49,477 nucleotides of DNA, taken from NCBI GenBank assembly GCA_902630065.1, contig CACOTF010000007.1, positions 1 through 49,477 of the forward strand, written 5' to 3'. The stretch comes from an uncultured Pelagibacteraceae bacterium. GTDB lineage: Bacteria > Pseudomonadota > Alphaproteobacteria > Pelagibacterales > Pelagibacteraceae. This document shows, piece after piece, positions 23,773-32,604 of this stretch. Within the stretch, counting starts at the first letter, position 1. Each line of letters starts with the position of its first letter. The position numbers and the translations under genes are program-made. Below the pieces are notes generated by a model, which saw only the letters and a program-made list of their open reading frames with translations, did not search any database and had not been told where the DNA came from.

Positions 23773-25203
23773 ATGAATAACTTAAATATTATTAATCAAT
23801 CAACAGCAATAATATTAATTATTTCAATATCTTTAATATTTGTTTTCGTTGGGATTTATTTTTCAAAAAAGTTTAAAGGACTTAATAATTATTTAGTTGC
23901 TAACCGCTCGGTTGGAACTTTATCTTTAACAACAAGTCTTATAGCTTCTGCTCTTGGTGCCTGGATTTTGTTTGGGCCAGCATCAGCAGCAACATGGGGA
24001 GGAATTGGTGCAGTGATTGGTTATTCACTAGGAACTGCATTTCCACTTTTTATTTTAATTTATCTTGGTAAAAAATTTCGAAATAGTTATCCACAAGGAA
24101 AAAGTATAATTGAAATAGTAAGACTAAGATTTGGATCAAATCTCTATAAACTTATTTTAGTTTTTTCAATTTTTTATATGACAATCTTTTTAATAGCAGA
24201 AGTAACTGCTGTAGCTTTTTTAATAAATTATATTTCTGGTACCGATCTATGGATCACTTCATTGATAGTAATATCATGTTCGCTACTTTACACATTATAT
24301 GGAGGGTTAAGAGCATCTTTGATTACAGACAACATTCAATTTTTTGTATTTATGGCGCTTTTAATAATTAGCTTATTTTTTATTTTCTCAATTGAAACAA
24401 ATGAATTTAGTTTTGATGTCATTAAAAATAACAACCCACATTTATTAAGTTTTAGCTATATTCCTAATTACACAGCGGGTTTAACTTTTTTCATAGCTGT
24501 TGCTGCAACTAATCTATTTCATCAAGGTAATTGGCAGAGAGTTTATGCTGCAAAAAAATACGAGGTTCTAAAAAAAAGTTTAATATTTTCTTTTTTAATA
24601 ATAATACCAATAGTCTTTTTTATGGGATTTAGTGGTTTGGTAGCTGTTTCCCAAGATCCTAACGTCATACCTGATCTTGCATTTTTCTCAATTTTATTAA
24701 AAGAAAATTTAATAATATTTTCGATCATTGTAATAATTTTAGCTATATCTTTAACTATAAGCAGTATCGATACTTTAATAAATGCTATTTCAAGTTTGAT
24801 AATAGTAGACGTAGACAAAGTATTAAATTTGAAAAATAATCATTTAAATTTTTCAAAACAATTTGTTATATTTCTCTCAGTTATAGCTTTTTTTGTAGCA
24901 TCAAAAGGATTTAGTATCCTTTATTTATTTTTAATAGCAGATTTATTTTGTTGTGCGGCTGTTCTAAGTGTTTTTTATACTTTTTATTCTAAATCTTATG
25001 ATGAAAAAAATGCATATGTTTCTATATTAATAGGATTAATTGCAGGACTATTATTTTTTCCCAGTCCAGATTTTTCTAAATCAATACTATTTGGCGTAAT
25101 TTTGCCTATGGATTTAGCGCCATCGTATATTTCTCAATCTCTATTATTTTGCTCATTTATTGCGGCAACTTTATCACCAATAATTGCATGGAAATTGAAA
25201 TAA
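23773..25203 (+). CDS. thiV: Sodium:solute symporter under TPP riboswitch control, thiamine-precursor transporter
   Basis: A 476-residue SSS-family symporter with about 13 hydrophobic segments; family marks are NNYLVANRSVGTLSLTTSLIASALGAWILFGPASAATWGG, RASLITDNIQFFVF and ISLTISSIDTLINA. The TPP riboswitch immediately upstream shows that the substrate belongs to thiamine metabolism. In SAR11 a riboswitch-controlled SSS gene, thiV, is proposed to import the pyrimidine precursor HMP, for which these cells are auxotrophic; this gene fits that description. Uptake of thiamine itself or another precursor is the alternative. Low riboswitch ligand would raise translation. Confidence 0.88.
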   Translation: MNNLNIINQSTAIILIISISLIFVFVGIYFSKKFKGLNNYLVANRSVGTLSLTTSLIASALGAWILFGPASAATWGGIGAVIGYSLGTAFPLFILIYLGKKFRNSYPQGKSIIEIVRLRFGSNLYKLILVFSIFYMTIFLIAEVTAVAFLINYISGTDLWITSLIVISCSLLYTLYGGLRASLITDNIQFFVFMALLIISLFFIFSIETNEFSFDVIKNNNPHLLSFSYIPNYTAGLTFFIAVAATNLFHQGNWQRVYAAKKYEVLKKSLIFSFLIIIPIVFFMGFSGLVAVSQDPNVIPDLAFFSILLKENLIIFSIIVIILAISLTISSIDTLINAISSLIIVDVDKVLNLKNNHLNFSKQFVIFLSVIAFFVASKGFSILYLFLIADLFCCAAVLSVFYTFYSKSYDEKNAYVSILIGLIAGLLFFPSPDFSKSILFGVILPMDLAPSYISQSLLFCSFIAATLSPIIAWKLK

Positions 25204-25244
25204 TTGATGTTTATTAAAAACATAATTATTGTATAATTTAATAA

Positions 25245-26354
25245 ATGCTTAATTTTGTATTGCCATTTATTGTATTAATCGTTGTTGTTGTTTTTATTCA
25301 TGAATATGGACACTATTATTTTGCAAAAAGATATGGTGTTGGTGTAACAGATTTTTCAATAGGTTTTGGTCGAGAATTATTTGGATGGAATGATAAATCA
25401 GGGACAAGATGGAAAGTTTGCTGGATACCACTAGGCGGTTATGTAAAATTTTTTGGAGATAGGAATGTATTTTCACAAGCAGATCAAGATGAGCTACTAA
25501 ATAAATATAGCAAAGAAGACCAACATAAATTGTTTGTAACAAAACCTCTTTACCAAAGAGCATTAATTGTTGCTGGAGGACCATTGGCTAATTTTATATT
25601 AGCTTTAGTCATTTTTACTTTCATATACATGTTTGCAGGTAAAGATTTTACACCAGCTGTAATTGATGAAGTATTAAAAGATAGCCCAGCAGAAGTTGCC
25701 GGTATGCAAAAAAATGATGTTATTATTGAAATAGATAATACAAAAGTAGAGAGTATTCTTGATGTTTCTAAATTAATAGCAATGTCAACATCAGAATTTA
25801 TCGATTTTAAAGTTTCAAGATATGATCAGGAAATAATTTTAAAAGTTAAGCCGAATTTTGTTGATAGTGTTGATGAATTAGGAAACAAATTGAAGAAAAG
25901 GATGGTGGGTATTAAACTTAGCCCCTATAACAATCAAATAACCCACAAAAAACTTGGACCTGCTCAAGCTTTACTTCAATCATTTAATGAAGTTTATTTT
26001 GTAACAACTTCATCACTTAAATATCTTGGATCAATGTTTACAGGAGCAGGAGACAGTTCTCAATTGGGTGGTCCAATTAGAATTGCTAAAATTTCTGGCC
26101 AAGTAGCAGAATTTGGAATTATACCTTTTGTCAGTATGATGGCATATATTTCTATAAGTTTAGGACTAATTAACTTGTTTCCCATACCTTTATTAGATGG
26201 AGGACATCTGATGTTTTATGCATTTGAAAAAGTATTAGGTCGTCCTTTAAGTCAAAAAACACAGGAAGGTTTTTTTCGAATCGGAATGTTCTTGTTGCTA
26301 TCTTTAATGTTTTTCGCCACATTTAACGACCTTAAAGATTTAGGCTTATTTTAA
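25245..26354 (+). CDS. rseP: RseP site-2 membrane metalloprotease
   Basis: A 369-residue intramembrane zinc protease. HEYGH at 19-23 in the first membrane segment supplies two zinc ligands and the catalytic glutamate; the LLDGGH region near 315-320 supplies the third ligand. A single PDZ domain lies at about 130-200 (VLKDSPAEVAGMQKNDVIIEID). It cuts membrane-bound anti-sigma factors or remnant signal peptides. Length is a little shorter than in E. coli, which has two PDZ domains. No anti-sigma gene is nearby. Confidence 0.93.
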   Translation: MLNFVLPFIVLIVVVVFIHEYGHYYFAKRYGVGVTDFSIGFGRELFGWNDKSGTRWKVCWIPLGGYVKFFGDRNVFSQADQDELLNKYSKEDQHKLFVTKPLYQRALIVAGGPLANFILALVIFTFIYMFAGKDFTPAVIDEVLKDSPAEVAGMQKNDVIIEIDNTKVESILDVSKLIAMSTSEFIDFKVSRYDQEIILKVKPNFVDSVDELGNKLKKRMVGIKLSPYNNQITHKKLGPAQALLQSFNEVYFVTTSSLKYLGSMFTGAGDSSQLGGPIRIAKISGQVAEFGIIPFVSMMAYISISLGLINLFPIPLLDGGHLMFYAFEKVLGRPLSQKTQEGFFRIGMFLLLSLMFFATFNDLKDLGLF

Positions 26355-26508
26355 GGCTTTTTTAATAACTCGAAAAAACGTTGTAATTACTGACTTTTTC
26401 TACCACTACATATTGTTGTTCAAAAAAAAATATATACTAAAAAAAAGCTTGAATTATCAATGATTTTGTTAAGTATAGTTTCATAAACCTTTAAAAACCG
26501 GAGCTAAA

Positions 26509-26784
26509 ATGAACAAAAAACAATTAGTAGCAAAGCTAGCTGGTTCGTTAAATCAAAGTAAAGCTGATGCAGAGCGTACTTTTGATACTATTACGAATAC
26601 TATACTAGATGCGTTGAAAAACGACGATTCTGTAAAGATTGCAGGTTTTGGTACATATAAAGTGGCTAAAAGAAAAGCCCGAATTGGACGTAATCCAAGA
26701 ACTGGAGAGCAAATCCAAATCGCTGCTTCTCAAAAGGTAAAGTTTTTACCTGCTAAAGCACTTAAAGAAGTATTTAACAAGTAA
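26509..26784 (+). CDS. hup: HU family DNA-binding protein
   Basis: A 91-residue basic protein with the HU/IHF signature: MNKKQLVAKLAGSLNQSKADAE at the N-terminus, KIAGFGTYKVAKRKARIGRNPRTGEQIQIAAS with the DNA-binding beta-arm containing RNPRTG, and the C-terminal FLPAKALKEVFNK. Length is typical. It bends and compacts DNA as a dimer. A GGAG site precedes the ATG and a long perfect hairpin follows the stop, so it is likely transcribed on its own. Confidence 0.95.
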   Translation: MNKKQLVAKLAGSLNQSKADAERTFDTITNTILDALKNDDSVKIAGFGTYKVAKRKARIGRNPRTGEQIQIAASQKVKFLPAKALKEVFNK

Positions 26785-26793
26785 AACTGATTT

Positions 26794-26858
26794 AACAGTC
26801 TTTATTAGGAATAACTGTTTTCTTAATAAAGACTGTTACTACATGCAAATTCTGCATG
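26794..26858 (+). terminator. Perfect 14-bp hairpin plus a second hairpin after the HU gene
   Basis: AACAGTCTTTATTA at 26794-26807 and its exact complement at 26824-26837 form a 14-bp stem with a 16-base loop, 10 bases after the HU stop. A second stem, CATGCA/TGCATG (26842-26847 and 26853-26858), follows. No T-run comes after the first, so it may stabilise the mRNA end or terminate by another route. Confidence 0.65.
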
Positions 26859-26931
26859 GCTAATTTTCTCACAAAACGATAGTCTAAAAAATTTTCTAAA
26901 ATATAAGAACCTTTTTTAATTAGGAGGTCTT

Positions 26932-28221
26932 ATGAAAAATTTACTAAAAAAAATTAGTATTTGTTTTATATTTTTTTTATCTTTTACAGAAATTGCTTCA
27001 GCCGAAGCATTGTCTGCCGAAGGTCAATATATATTCAATTCGCTAGCATTTTATATTGGTGGTGTATTGGTTGCTTTTATGGCAGCAGGTTTTTGCATGC
27101 TAGAAAGTGGTTTAGTAACAACTAAAAGCGTTTCAACAATCGGAGCAAAAAATATTGGAAAATTTGCAATATGTTCAATCATATTCTTTTTCTTTGGTTA
27201 TAATTTAGCTTACGGAATACCTGAGGGAGGGTATATAGGCTCGTTCACATTGTGGTCAGATGGATCAGCTATAGATACTGGATATTCAGATAGTTCTGAT
27301 TTCTTTTTTCAAGTAATGTTTGTTTGTGCAACTGTATCAATTGTATCTGGAGCTGTTGCAGAAAGAATAAAAATTTGGCCCTTTTTTATATTTGCTGTTT
27401 TAATGTCAGGTTTTATTTACCCAGTTTCCATGGGATGGCAATGGGGAGGTGGATGGTTAGCTTCATCTGGCTTTTCGGATTTTGCAGGTTCCACTTTAGT
27501 TCATGCTTGCGGGGGCGCTGCTGCACTTGCAGGTGTAATAGTACTTGGTGCTAGAGAAGGAAGATTTGGTTCAAAAGGAGAAAAAAAATCTTTAGTTCCA
27601 TTTGCAGCGTCTAGTATACCACTTGTTACTCTTGGTACTTTTTTATTATGGTTTGGATGGTTTGGTTTTAATGGATTTAGCCAACTAGCTATGGGTACAT
27701 TTGATGATGTAAATGCTATAAGCAAAATTGCTGTCAATACACATTTAGCAGGAGCCGCTGGTACTGTAACCGCAGCTGTAATCACAAGATTATTAGGTGG
27801 CAAAACAGACATTATTATGATGCTTAATGGTGCATTAGCAGGATTAGTTGCGATAACAGCAGAACCTTTAATGCCTTCTCCAATTCTGGCGATACTTATT
27901 GGCTCTATAGGTTCAATCATAATGTATTTCGGAACTAAATTTTTAGAAATGCAAAGATTAGATGATGTTGTTGGTGCAATACCAGTACATATGTTTGCAG
28001 GAATATTTGGAACTTTAGCGGTTCCCATGAGCAACCCCGATACAAATTTTGGTACACAGTTTTTAGGAACTCTTTCGGTTTGCGTGTTTAGTTTTGTTCT
28101 TTCATATTTAGTTTTTAAAGTTTTAAAACAAACTATTGGTTTAAGAATAAGTAAAGAAGCTGAAAAACTAGGCACAGATAAAGCTGAAGTTGGTGTCGTC
28201 GCTTACTCAATAAGGGACTAA
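26932..28221 (+). CDS. amtB: Ammonium transporter AmtB
   Basis: A 429-residue Amt-family channel protein with a signal peptide (cut near residue 23-25) and 11 membrane segments. Family marks are AGFCMLESGLVTTKS, SGAVAERIKIWPFFIF, the first pore histidine in STLVHACGGAAALAG, and the second in VPVHMFAGIFGTLAVP (read as IPVHMFAG). It takes up ammonium/ammonia. A strong AGGAGG site precedes the ATG. No glnK lies beside it. It ends at a bidirectional terminator. Confidence 0.94.
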   Translation: MKNLLKKISICFIFFLSFTEIASAEALSAEGQYIFNSLAFYIGGVLVAFMAAGFCMLESGLVTTKSVSTIGAKNIGKFAICSIIFFFFGYNLAYGIPEGGYIGSFTLWSDGSAIDTGYSDSSDFFFQVMFVCATVSIVSGAVAERIKIWPFFIFAVLMSGFIYPVSMGWQWGGGWLASSGFSDFAGSTLVHACGGAAALAGVIVLGAREGRFGSKGEKKSLVPFAASSIPLVTLGTFLLWFGWFGFNGFSQLAMGTFDDVNAISKIAVNTHLAGAAGTVTAAVITRLLGGKTDIIMMLNGALAGLVAITAEPLMPSPILAILIGSIGSIIMYFGTKFLEMQRLDDVVGAIPVHMFAGIFGTLAVPMSNPDTNFGTQFLGTLSVCVFSFVLSYLVFKVLKQTIGLRISKEAEKLGTDKAEVGVVAYSIRD

Positions 28222-28232
28222 TCTCTCTCTAT

Positions 28233-28272
28233 AAATCTGGGGTCTAAAAACCCCAGATTTACTTATTTTTTT
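28233..28272. terminator. Bidirectional rho-independent terminator
   Basis: AAATCTGGGG (28233-28242) and CCCCAGATTT (28251-28260) form a perfect 10-bp stem with an 8-base loop; a long T-run follows on the plus strand (28263-28272). It ends amtB and overlaps the last codon of the convergent peroxiredoxin gene, whose transcript meets TAGAGAGAG rather than a U-tract on the other side, so termination is best supported on the plus strand. Confidence 0.9.
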
Positions 28273-28711
28273 TTACATATTCCAAAACTTCTTTTGCATG
28301 ATCTTTGACTTTTACAGAACGCCATTCTTTAATAATTTTGTCATCTTTTAATAAAAACGTGCTTCTTATTAATCCCATAAATTCTCTACCCATGAATTTT
28401 TTTTTACCCCAAACCTTGTATGCCTTAATCGCTTCTTTTTTTACGTCTGCTACCAAATCAAACTTAATTTTAAATTTATCTCTAAATTTTTCATGACTTT
28501 CTATACTATCTTTAGAAATACCAATAACTACACAGTCTAATTTTTTAAATTGTGAAAGTAAAGAATTGAAGTCTTTTGTTTCAATTGTGCAGCCTGGTGT
28601 ATTATCCTTTGGATAGAAATATAAAACTTTATATTTACTTTTGATTTTCTTTAACTCTAAAAGTTTTGAATTGGTTGATGGGATTTTGAAATTAGGAGCT
28701 TTATTTGGCAT
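28259..28711 (-). CDS. bcp: Peroxiredoxin, BCP/PrxQ type
   Basis: A 150-residue thiol peroxidase. The peroxidatic cysteine is C41 in YPKDNTPGCTIET, the PrxQ signature (P..T.GC). The resolving cysteine found five residues later in E. coli BCP is replaced (C41-TIET-K46), so this is a one-cysteine form or uses another partner. Other family segments are FDLVADVKKEAIKAYKVWG and RSTFLLKDD. It reduces hydrogen peroxide and organic peroxides in the cytoplasm. Confidence 0.92.
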   Translation of the reverse strand: MPNKAPNFKIPSTNSKLLELKKIKSKYKVLYFYPKDNTPGCTIETKDFNSLLSQFKKLDCVVIGISKDSIESHEKFRDKFKIKFDLVADVKKEAIKAYKVWGKKKFMGREFMGLIRSTFLLKDDKIIKEWRSVKVKDHAKEVLEYVKKNK

Positions 28712-28754
28712 ATTTTTTCGTAGATTAAATTTTATAATGATGTATTAAACCTTT

Positions 28755-29141
28755 ATGAGTATTAAATCAGCACAAACATTGGTCGCAGAAGCTTTGACAG
28801 AAATCAAGACACTTTCCCCAGCTGAAGCATTAGAAATGGTAAACAGTGATAAATGCAACTTAATTGACATAAGAGATATTCGAGAACTTGAGAAAATGGG
28901 AAGAATAGAAAATTCTCATCACATTCCTAGAGGAATGTTAGAGTTTTGGATGGATCCAGATAGCCCTTACTTTAAAGAAGGCAAGATAGACATGAACAAA
29001 GAGATGGTTTTATTTTGTGCAGGTGGATTAAGATCTGCCCTAGCTACAAAATCATTAAAAGATATGGGGTTTGAAAAAATTTCACATATAGATGGCGGCT
29101 TTTCTCAAATGAAGAGCAGCGGATTTAAAGTAAATAAATAA
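28755..29141 (+). CDS. Rhodanese-like sulfurtransferase
   Basis: A 128-residue single rhodanese domain. The substrate-binding aspartate region is LIDIRDIRELEKMG and the active-site loop is LFCAGGLRSALAT with C88. Such proteins carry persulfide sulfur. It stands alone between a divergent peroxiredoxin and a convergent membrane protein gene. A redox or sulfur-relay role is likely but no partner is evident. Confidence 0.9.
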   Translation: MSIKSAQTLVAEALTEIKTLSPAEALEMVNSDKCNLIDIRDIRELEKMGRIENSHHIPRGMLEFWMDPDSPYFKEGKIDMNKEMVLFCAGGLRSALATKSLKDMGFEKISHIDGGFSQMKSSGFKVNK

Positions 29142-29143
29142 TA

Positions 29144-29617
29144 TTAATCAAACAAACTTATTCTCTTTGCGAAAAAAATTCTTATTACCCAGTATATTAA
29201 TAATCCTAAAGGACCAATAAAATAAGTAATTATTAAAGGAAAAAAGACTAGAATTTTTGACATATAAAATCTTTGGCTATCTCTAACAATCCAAGATCCA
29301 CAAAATAAATTTATAGCTAAGAAGTGTGTCCAAAATAAAATTAAAAACTCATTATTCTCAAAGAGCTCAGCTAGATCATAAAAACTTAAATACAAAATAA
29401 AGTTTTTATCAAAATCATATCCAGCAAAAAAGAATATATATAATAGATAAACATAAACACTTGCCAAAATAAATGTTGGAATTATTGATGTAACAAATAA
29501 ACCACAAACTTTAGTTTGTGGAAAAATAATAAGCATTAACCAAAAAGGTATTACACCTATATTCAACCACATATAGATCATTTCTACTGTAAAAAATGCA
29601 GATATTTGTTCAATCAT
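29144..29617 (-). CDS. ABA4-like (DUF4281) membrane protein
   Basis: A 157-residue protein with four hydrophobic segments. The stretch LILFWTHFLAINLFCGSWIVRDSQRF and the end FIGPLGLLIYWVIR are the family pattern of ABA4-like proteins (DUF4281), whose plant member is linked to neoxanthin synthesis. In marine bacteria members often accompany carotenoid or retinal genes, none of which is here. Its 5' end overlaps the recX region on the other strand. Confidence 0.78.
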   Translation of the reverse strand: MIEQISAFFTVEMIYMWLNIGVIPFWLMLIIFPQTKVCGLFVTSIIPTFILASVYVYLLYIFFFAGYDFDKNFILYLSFYDLAELFENNEFLILFWTHFLAINLFCGSWIVRDSQRFYMSKILVFFPLIITYFIGPLGLLIYWVIRIFFAKRISLFD

Positions 29618-29644
29618 CAGGGTTATATTATATTAAATGCAATA

Positions 29645-30208
29645 ATGATTCCTATAAAAAATAAAAAAAAAAACTTAGAAGCGACAATTGATGAAATGCG
29701 TAACTTTGCACTTAATTATGTAGAAAAATTTGCACCATCAAAACAACAGCTAAAAACATATCTTTTAAAGAAATATTTAAGATCTAAAGTTGATAACGTT
29801 AAAAGAAGCAATATTTCAGATCTAATCGAGATTGTAGCTGAAGATTTAGAAAAATCTAAATTTATAAATGATAAATTTTATTCAGAAACAAAAGCAAAAA
29901 GTCTAATCCAAAGAGGTTCATCAATAAATAAGATTAGAAATTATTTAATAAGCAAAGGAGTTGGAGAAAAATATATAAAAAATACAATTGAACAAATTAA
30001 TGAAAATAATGAAGATCAAGATTTTTTTTCAGCCATAAAAGTTTGTAAAAAAAAAAGAATTGGTCCTTCAAGAGCTGAAGATAATAGACCTTTATTTTAT
30101 AAAAAAGATATTGGTATATTGGCAAGATCCGGATTTGATTTTGAAGTTTCTAGAAGAGTAATGGAGCTAGATAAAGAAGAATATTTAAAAATTATAAATC
30201 TTCTTTAG
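29645..30208 (+). CDS. recX: RecX family regulatory protein
   Basis: A RecX-type protein of 187 residues when started at the ATG at 29645; a frame from TTG at 29606 adds 13 residues and would overlap the divergent membrane protein gene, so the ATG is preferred. It is basic and helical, built of three-helix repeats such as MRNFALNYVEKFAPSKQQLKTYLLKKYL and SLIQRGSSINKIRNYLISKGV, followed by KKRIGPSR. RecX modulates RecA filaments. No recA gene is in the window. Its last 17 bases overlap a convergent small gene. Confidence 0.82.
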   Translation: MIPIKNKKKNLEATIDEMRNFALNYVEKFAPSKQQLKTYLLKKYLRSKVDNVKRSNISDLIEIVAEDLEKSKFINDKFYSETKAKSLIQRGSSINKIRNYLISKGVGEKYIKNTIEQINENNEDQDFFSAIKVCKKKRIGPSRAEDNRPLFYKKDIGILARSGFDFEVSRRVMELDKEEYLKIINLL

Positions 30209-30341
30209 ATTTTTTATTCTTTTCTTCTAAATAATACTGAATCTTACTTTTGATATAGTTTTTTACCATCACAAATACTATTAATCCAAAAATTGATACA
30301 GAAACTATTATAATTAATATTATTCTTAATTGTTCACTCAT
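30192..30341 (-). CDS. 49-residue single-span membrane protein, unknown
   Basis: An ATG at 30341 overlaps the stop of the upstream bisphosphate-nucleotidase-like gene by one base (TAATG), a strong sign of coupled translation. The product, MSEQLRIILIIIVSVSIFGL followed by IVFVMVKNYIKSKIQYYLEEKNKKSKEDL, has one hydrophobic segment at about 6-26 and a charged C-terminal helix. It is not a family I recognise. Its 3' end overlaps the tail of convergent recX by 17 bases. Confidence 0.68.
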   Translation of the reverse strand: MSEQLRIILIIIVSVSIFGLIVFVMVKNYIKSKIQYYLEEKNKKSKEDL

Positions 30342-31111
30342 TATATATTTTTATTTCTTTTTAAAATTATACTGGGATTTTTAAAATTTTCTTTTCCGTA
30401 AAGTATTTCATTTCCTTCAAAGTCCGTAACTATACCTCCTGCATTTTCAAGAATAGCATGCCCAGCTGCTATATCCCATTCACATGCTCTAGGCTCTGCA
30501 ACGTAGCCGTCGTATTCATTTGAAGCTATTACACAAAATTTTAAAGAACTTTTCATCCTTTTAAATTCAGTAACATTCATTGATTGATATATTTTGTTAA
30601 TTTCAGGTTTTAGTTTATTTGAATATGACACAAATTTAATTTTATTATTTGAAATTTTTGAACAGTCTAATTTTACATGTTTATTGTTAATAATTTCAAA
30701 TGAACAACCTTTATCGTAAGAATAAAATAATCTATTTTTAGCGGGTGCATATATTATACCTGCTACAGCTCGATTATTAATTATTAAACCAGCATTTAAA
30801 GTAAATTCATCAAGATCATTAATATAATCATAAGTTCCATCAATTGGATCTATTAGCCAAAAATCTTTTAAATCTTTCTTGGATTTATTATGACTAGTTT
30901 CTTCTGATACAATTGGTATTTGAGGAGTTAAGTCACTTATTTTTTCAGTTAAAATTCTATTAACTTCAAGATCACCATTACTAACAGGTGTGTTATCTTC
31001 CTTAATTTCTTTTATTAAGCCTTTTTCCTTTAATTCTATTGAAACTTTTCCCGCGTATAAAAAAGTGTCAATCAGTTTTTCAATAACTGCCTTTATTTCG
31101 ATTTGTTTCAT
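30341..31111 (-). CDS. cysQ: Inositol monophosphatase superfamily, probable 3'(2'),5'-bisphosphate nucleotidase
   Basis: A 256-residue magnesium-dependent phosphatase. Metal-binding motifs are IVSEETSH (E70, E71), FWLIDPIDGTYDYIN (D88, D91) and the C-terminal CEWDIAAGHAILENAGG. The TPVSNGDLEVNRIL segment and overall layout fit CysQ, which removes 3'-phosphate from PAP formed in sulfate assimilation; inositol monophosphatase activity is the alternative. It begins directly after the stop of the DUF3553 gene (TAAATG) and is coupled to a small membrane protein gene, forming a three-gene unit. Confidence 0.83.
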   Translation of the reverse strand: MKQIEIKAVIEKLIDTFLYAGKVSIELKEKGLIKEIKEDNTPVSNGDLEVNRILTEKISDLTPQIPIVSEETSHNKSKKDLKDFWLIDPIDGTYDYINDLDEFTLNAGLIINNRAVAGIIYAPAKNRLFYSYDKGCSFEIINNKHVKLDCSKISNNKIKFVSYSNKLKPEINKIYQSMNVTEFKRMKSSLKFCVIASNEYDGYVAEPRACEWDIAAGHAILENAGGIVTDFEGNEILYGKENFKNPSIILKRNKNI

Positions 31112-31279
31112 TTATTCTAACTTTTCTAATTCGATATTTTTAGCATTGATAACTTTTTTTCCTACATTTTCGAAATTCACAGTTACTTTTTCCTTAATAA
31201 TTGACTGTACTTGTCCTATTCCCCAATCCTTATTATTAGGGTTTATAACTTTATCACCTGGTTCAAAATCTAAAATCAT
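31112..31279 (-). CDS. DUF3553 family small protein
   Basis: A 55-residue protein starting at the ATG at 31279: [20 protein letters not shown], then [35 protein letters not shown]. This matches the DUF3553 pattern ([26 protein letters not shown]), a short SH3-like beta domain seen mostly in alphaproteobacteria. Function is unknown; a nucleic-acid role is sometimes suggested by fold. Its stop directly precedes the cysQ-like start. Confidence 0.88.
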   Translation of the reverse strand: MILDFEPGDKVINPNNKDWGIGQVQSIIKEKVTVNFENVGKKVINAKNIELEKLE

Positions 31280-31320
31280 TTGATTTTACTTATAATAGAA
31301 ATGAGTATAAATACCACCAC

Positions 31321-32439
31321 ATGAATTTAGAGTTGAACTCAATTGGATTAAATAAAAAACCGTCTGATACAAAAGTAATTGTAGCTATGTCTGGTGGTGT
31401 AGACTCTTCCACAGTTGCTGGTTTGATGAAAATGGAGGGTTATAATGTTACTGGTATAACGTTAAAACTATATAACGATAGCCAGGAAGTAGTGAAATCA
31501 AAAGTATGTTGCTCAGGACAAGATGTTATTGATGCAAAAAGAGTTGCTCATAAATTAGATATTGATCATAAAATTCTTTATTACCAAGATAAATTTAAGC
31601 AAGGAGTTATTGATAATTTTGTAGAAAGTTACTTAAAAGGAGAAACTCCAATACCATGCGTACAGTGTAATCAAACTGTCAAATTTAAAGACTTGTATGA
31701 AGTTGCTAAAGATTTAAATGCTGATGCTTTAATAACAGGTCATTATGTAAAAAATGTAACAATAAATAAAAAAAATAATATGTATAGAGCAGTAGATGAA
31801 AATAGAGATCAGAGTTATTTTCTATTTAATACTACTAGAGAGCAATTAAATTATTTACGATTTCCATTAGGTGGAATGTTAAAAAATGAAACTAGAGATA
31901 TTGCTAAAAAACTAAATTTAAATGTTGCAGATAAGCCAGATAGTCAAGATATATGTTTTGTTCCTAGCGGAGACTATTCATCAGTAATAAAAAAGTTTAA
32001 ACCAGATTCTTTAAAAAAAGGTAACATTAAAAATCTAAATGGTGAAGTAATAGGTGTTCATGATGGAATTATAAATTTTACTATTGGTCAAAGAAAAGGA
32101 ATTAAAGTAGCTGACAAAGAGGCATTATATGTAATTAAAATTGATGCAGAAAATAATGAAATAATTGTTGGAGGAAGAGAACATCTAGGAAAAAAGAAAA
32201 TTAATTTAAAAAATATTAATCTACTATCGGATAAAAAAGAATTAGCTGAAAATATATTAGTCAAAGTTAGGTCTACAGGAAAGTTATTAAGCGCCAAATT
32301 AAATTTTATAAATGAGAATGATGCTGAGGTAAATTTAGATAATTCTGAAGATGGTATTTCACCTGGACAAGCATGTGTCTTTTATAAAAAAGACCAATAT
32401 GGTCACAAAGTTCTTGGTGGTGGTTGGATTAAAGAATAA
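31321..32439 (+). CDS. mnmA: tRNA-specific 2-thiouridylase MnmA
   Basis: A 372-residue enzyme that thiolates U34 of tRNAs for Lys, Glu and Gln. The ATP PP-loop SGGVDSS is at 24-30; the catalytic cysteines lie in [14 protein letters not shown] and [16 protein letters not shown]; the later GQRKGI and C-terminal [12 protein letters not shown] beta-domain complete the family layout. Normal length. It stands alone, divergent from the DUF3553 gene. Confidence 0.95.
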   Translation: MNLELNSIGLNKKPSDTKVIVAMSGGVDSSTVAGLMKMEGYNVTGITLKLYNDSQEVVKSKVCCSGQDVIDAKRVAHKLDIDHKILYYQDKFKQGVIDNFVESYLKGETPIPCVQCNQTVKFKDLYEVAKDLNADALITGHYVKNVTINKKNNMYRAVDENRDQSYFLFNTTREQLNYLRFPLGGMLKNETRDIAKKLNLNVADKPDSQDICFVPSGDYSSVIKKFKPDSLKKGNIKNLNGEVIGVHDGIINFTIGQRKGIKVADKEALYVIKIDAENNEIIVGGREHLGKKKINLKNINLLSDKKELAENILVKVRSTGKLLSAKLNFINENDAEVNLDNSEDGISPGQACVFYKKDQYGHKVLGGGWIKE

Positions 32440-32445
32440 TTAATT

Positions 32446-32529
32446 TTACTTTTTCTTATTCTTTTTTCTTGCTCTTCTTTTTTTAGAGCCCATTTTTCTT
32501 CGGCCTCTATGCTTTTTAGGGTATCCCAT
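32446..32529 (-). CDS. 27-residue, extremely basic peptide
   Basis: Minus-strand ATG at 32529 gives MGYPKKHRGRRKMGSKKRRA plus RKKNKKK, with 18 Lys/Arg in 27 residues. An AAGGAG site lies 3 bases before the ATG (32533-32538), and TTGACA, a perfect -35 box, lies upstream on the same strand (32579-32584). Composition resembles very small ribosomal or RNA-binding peptides such as bTHX or the COX24/AURKAIP1 group, but I cannot align it to either. It sits in the gap between mnmA and the convergent-upstream C-S lyase gene. Confidence 0.55.
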   Translation of the reverse strand: MGYPKKHRGRRKMGSKKRRARKKNKKK

Positions 32530-32604
32530 AATCTCCTTAGTTTTACAATTTTATTGACTTATTTGAGGGATATAGCATTGTCAATATAACTAATCAATTT
32601 TTTT

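Noticed and set aside
27501-28175. 224-residue open frame antisense to amtB
   Set aside because: It is a mirror of the amtB codon pattern; its product is a low-complexity Pro/Ala/Ser/Ile protein with no start signal or motif.
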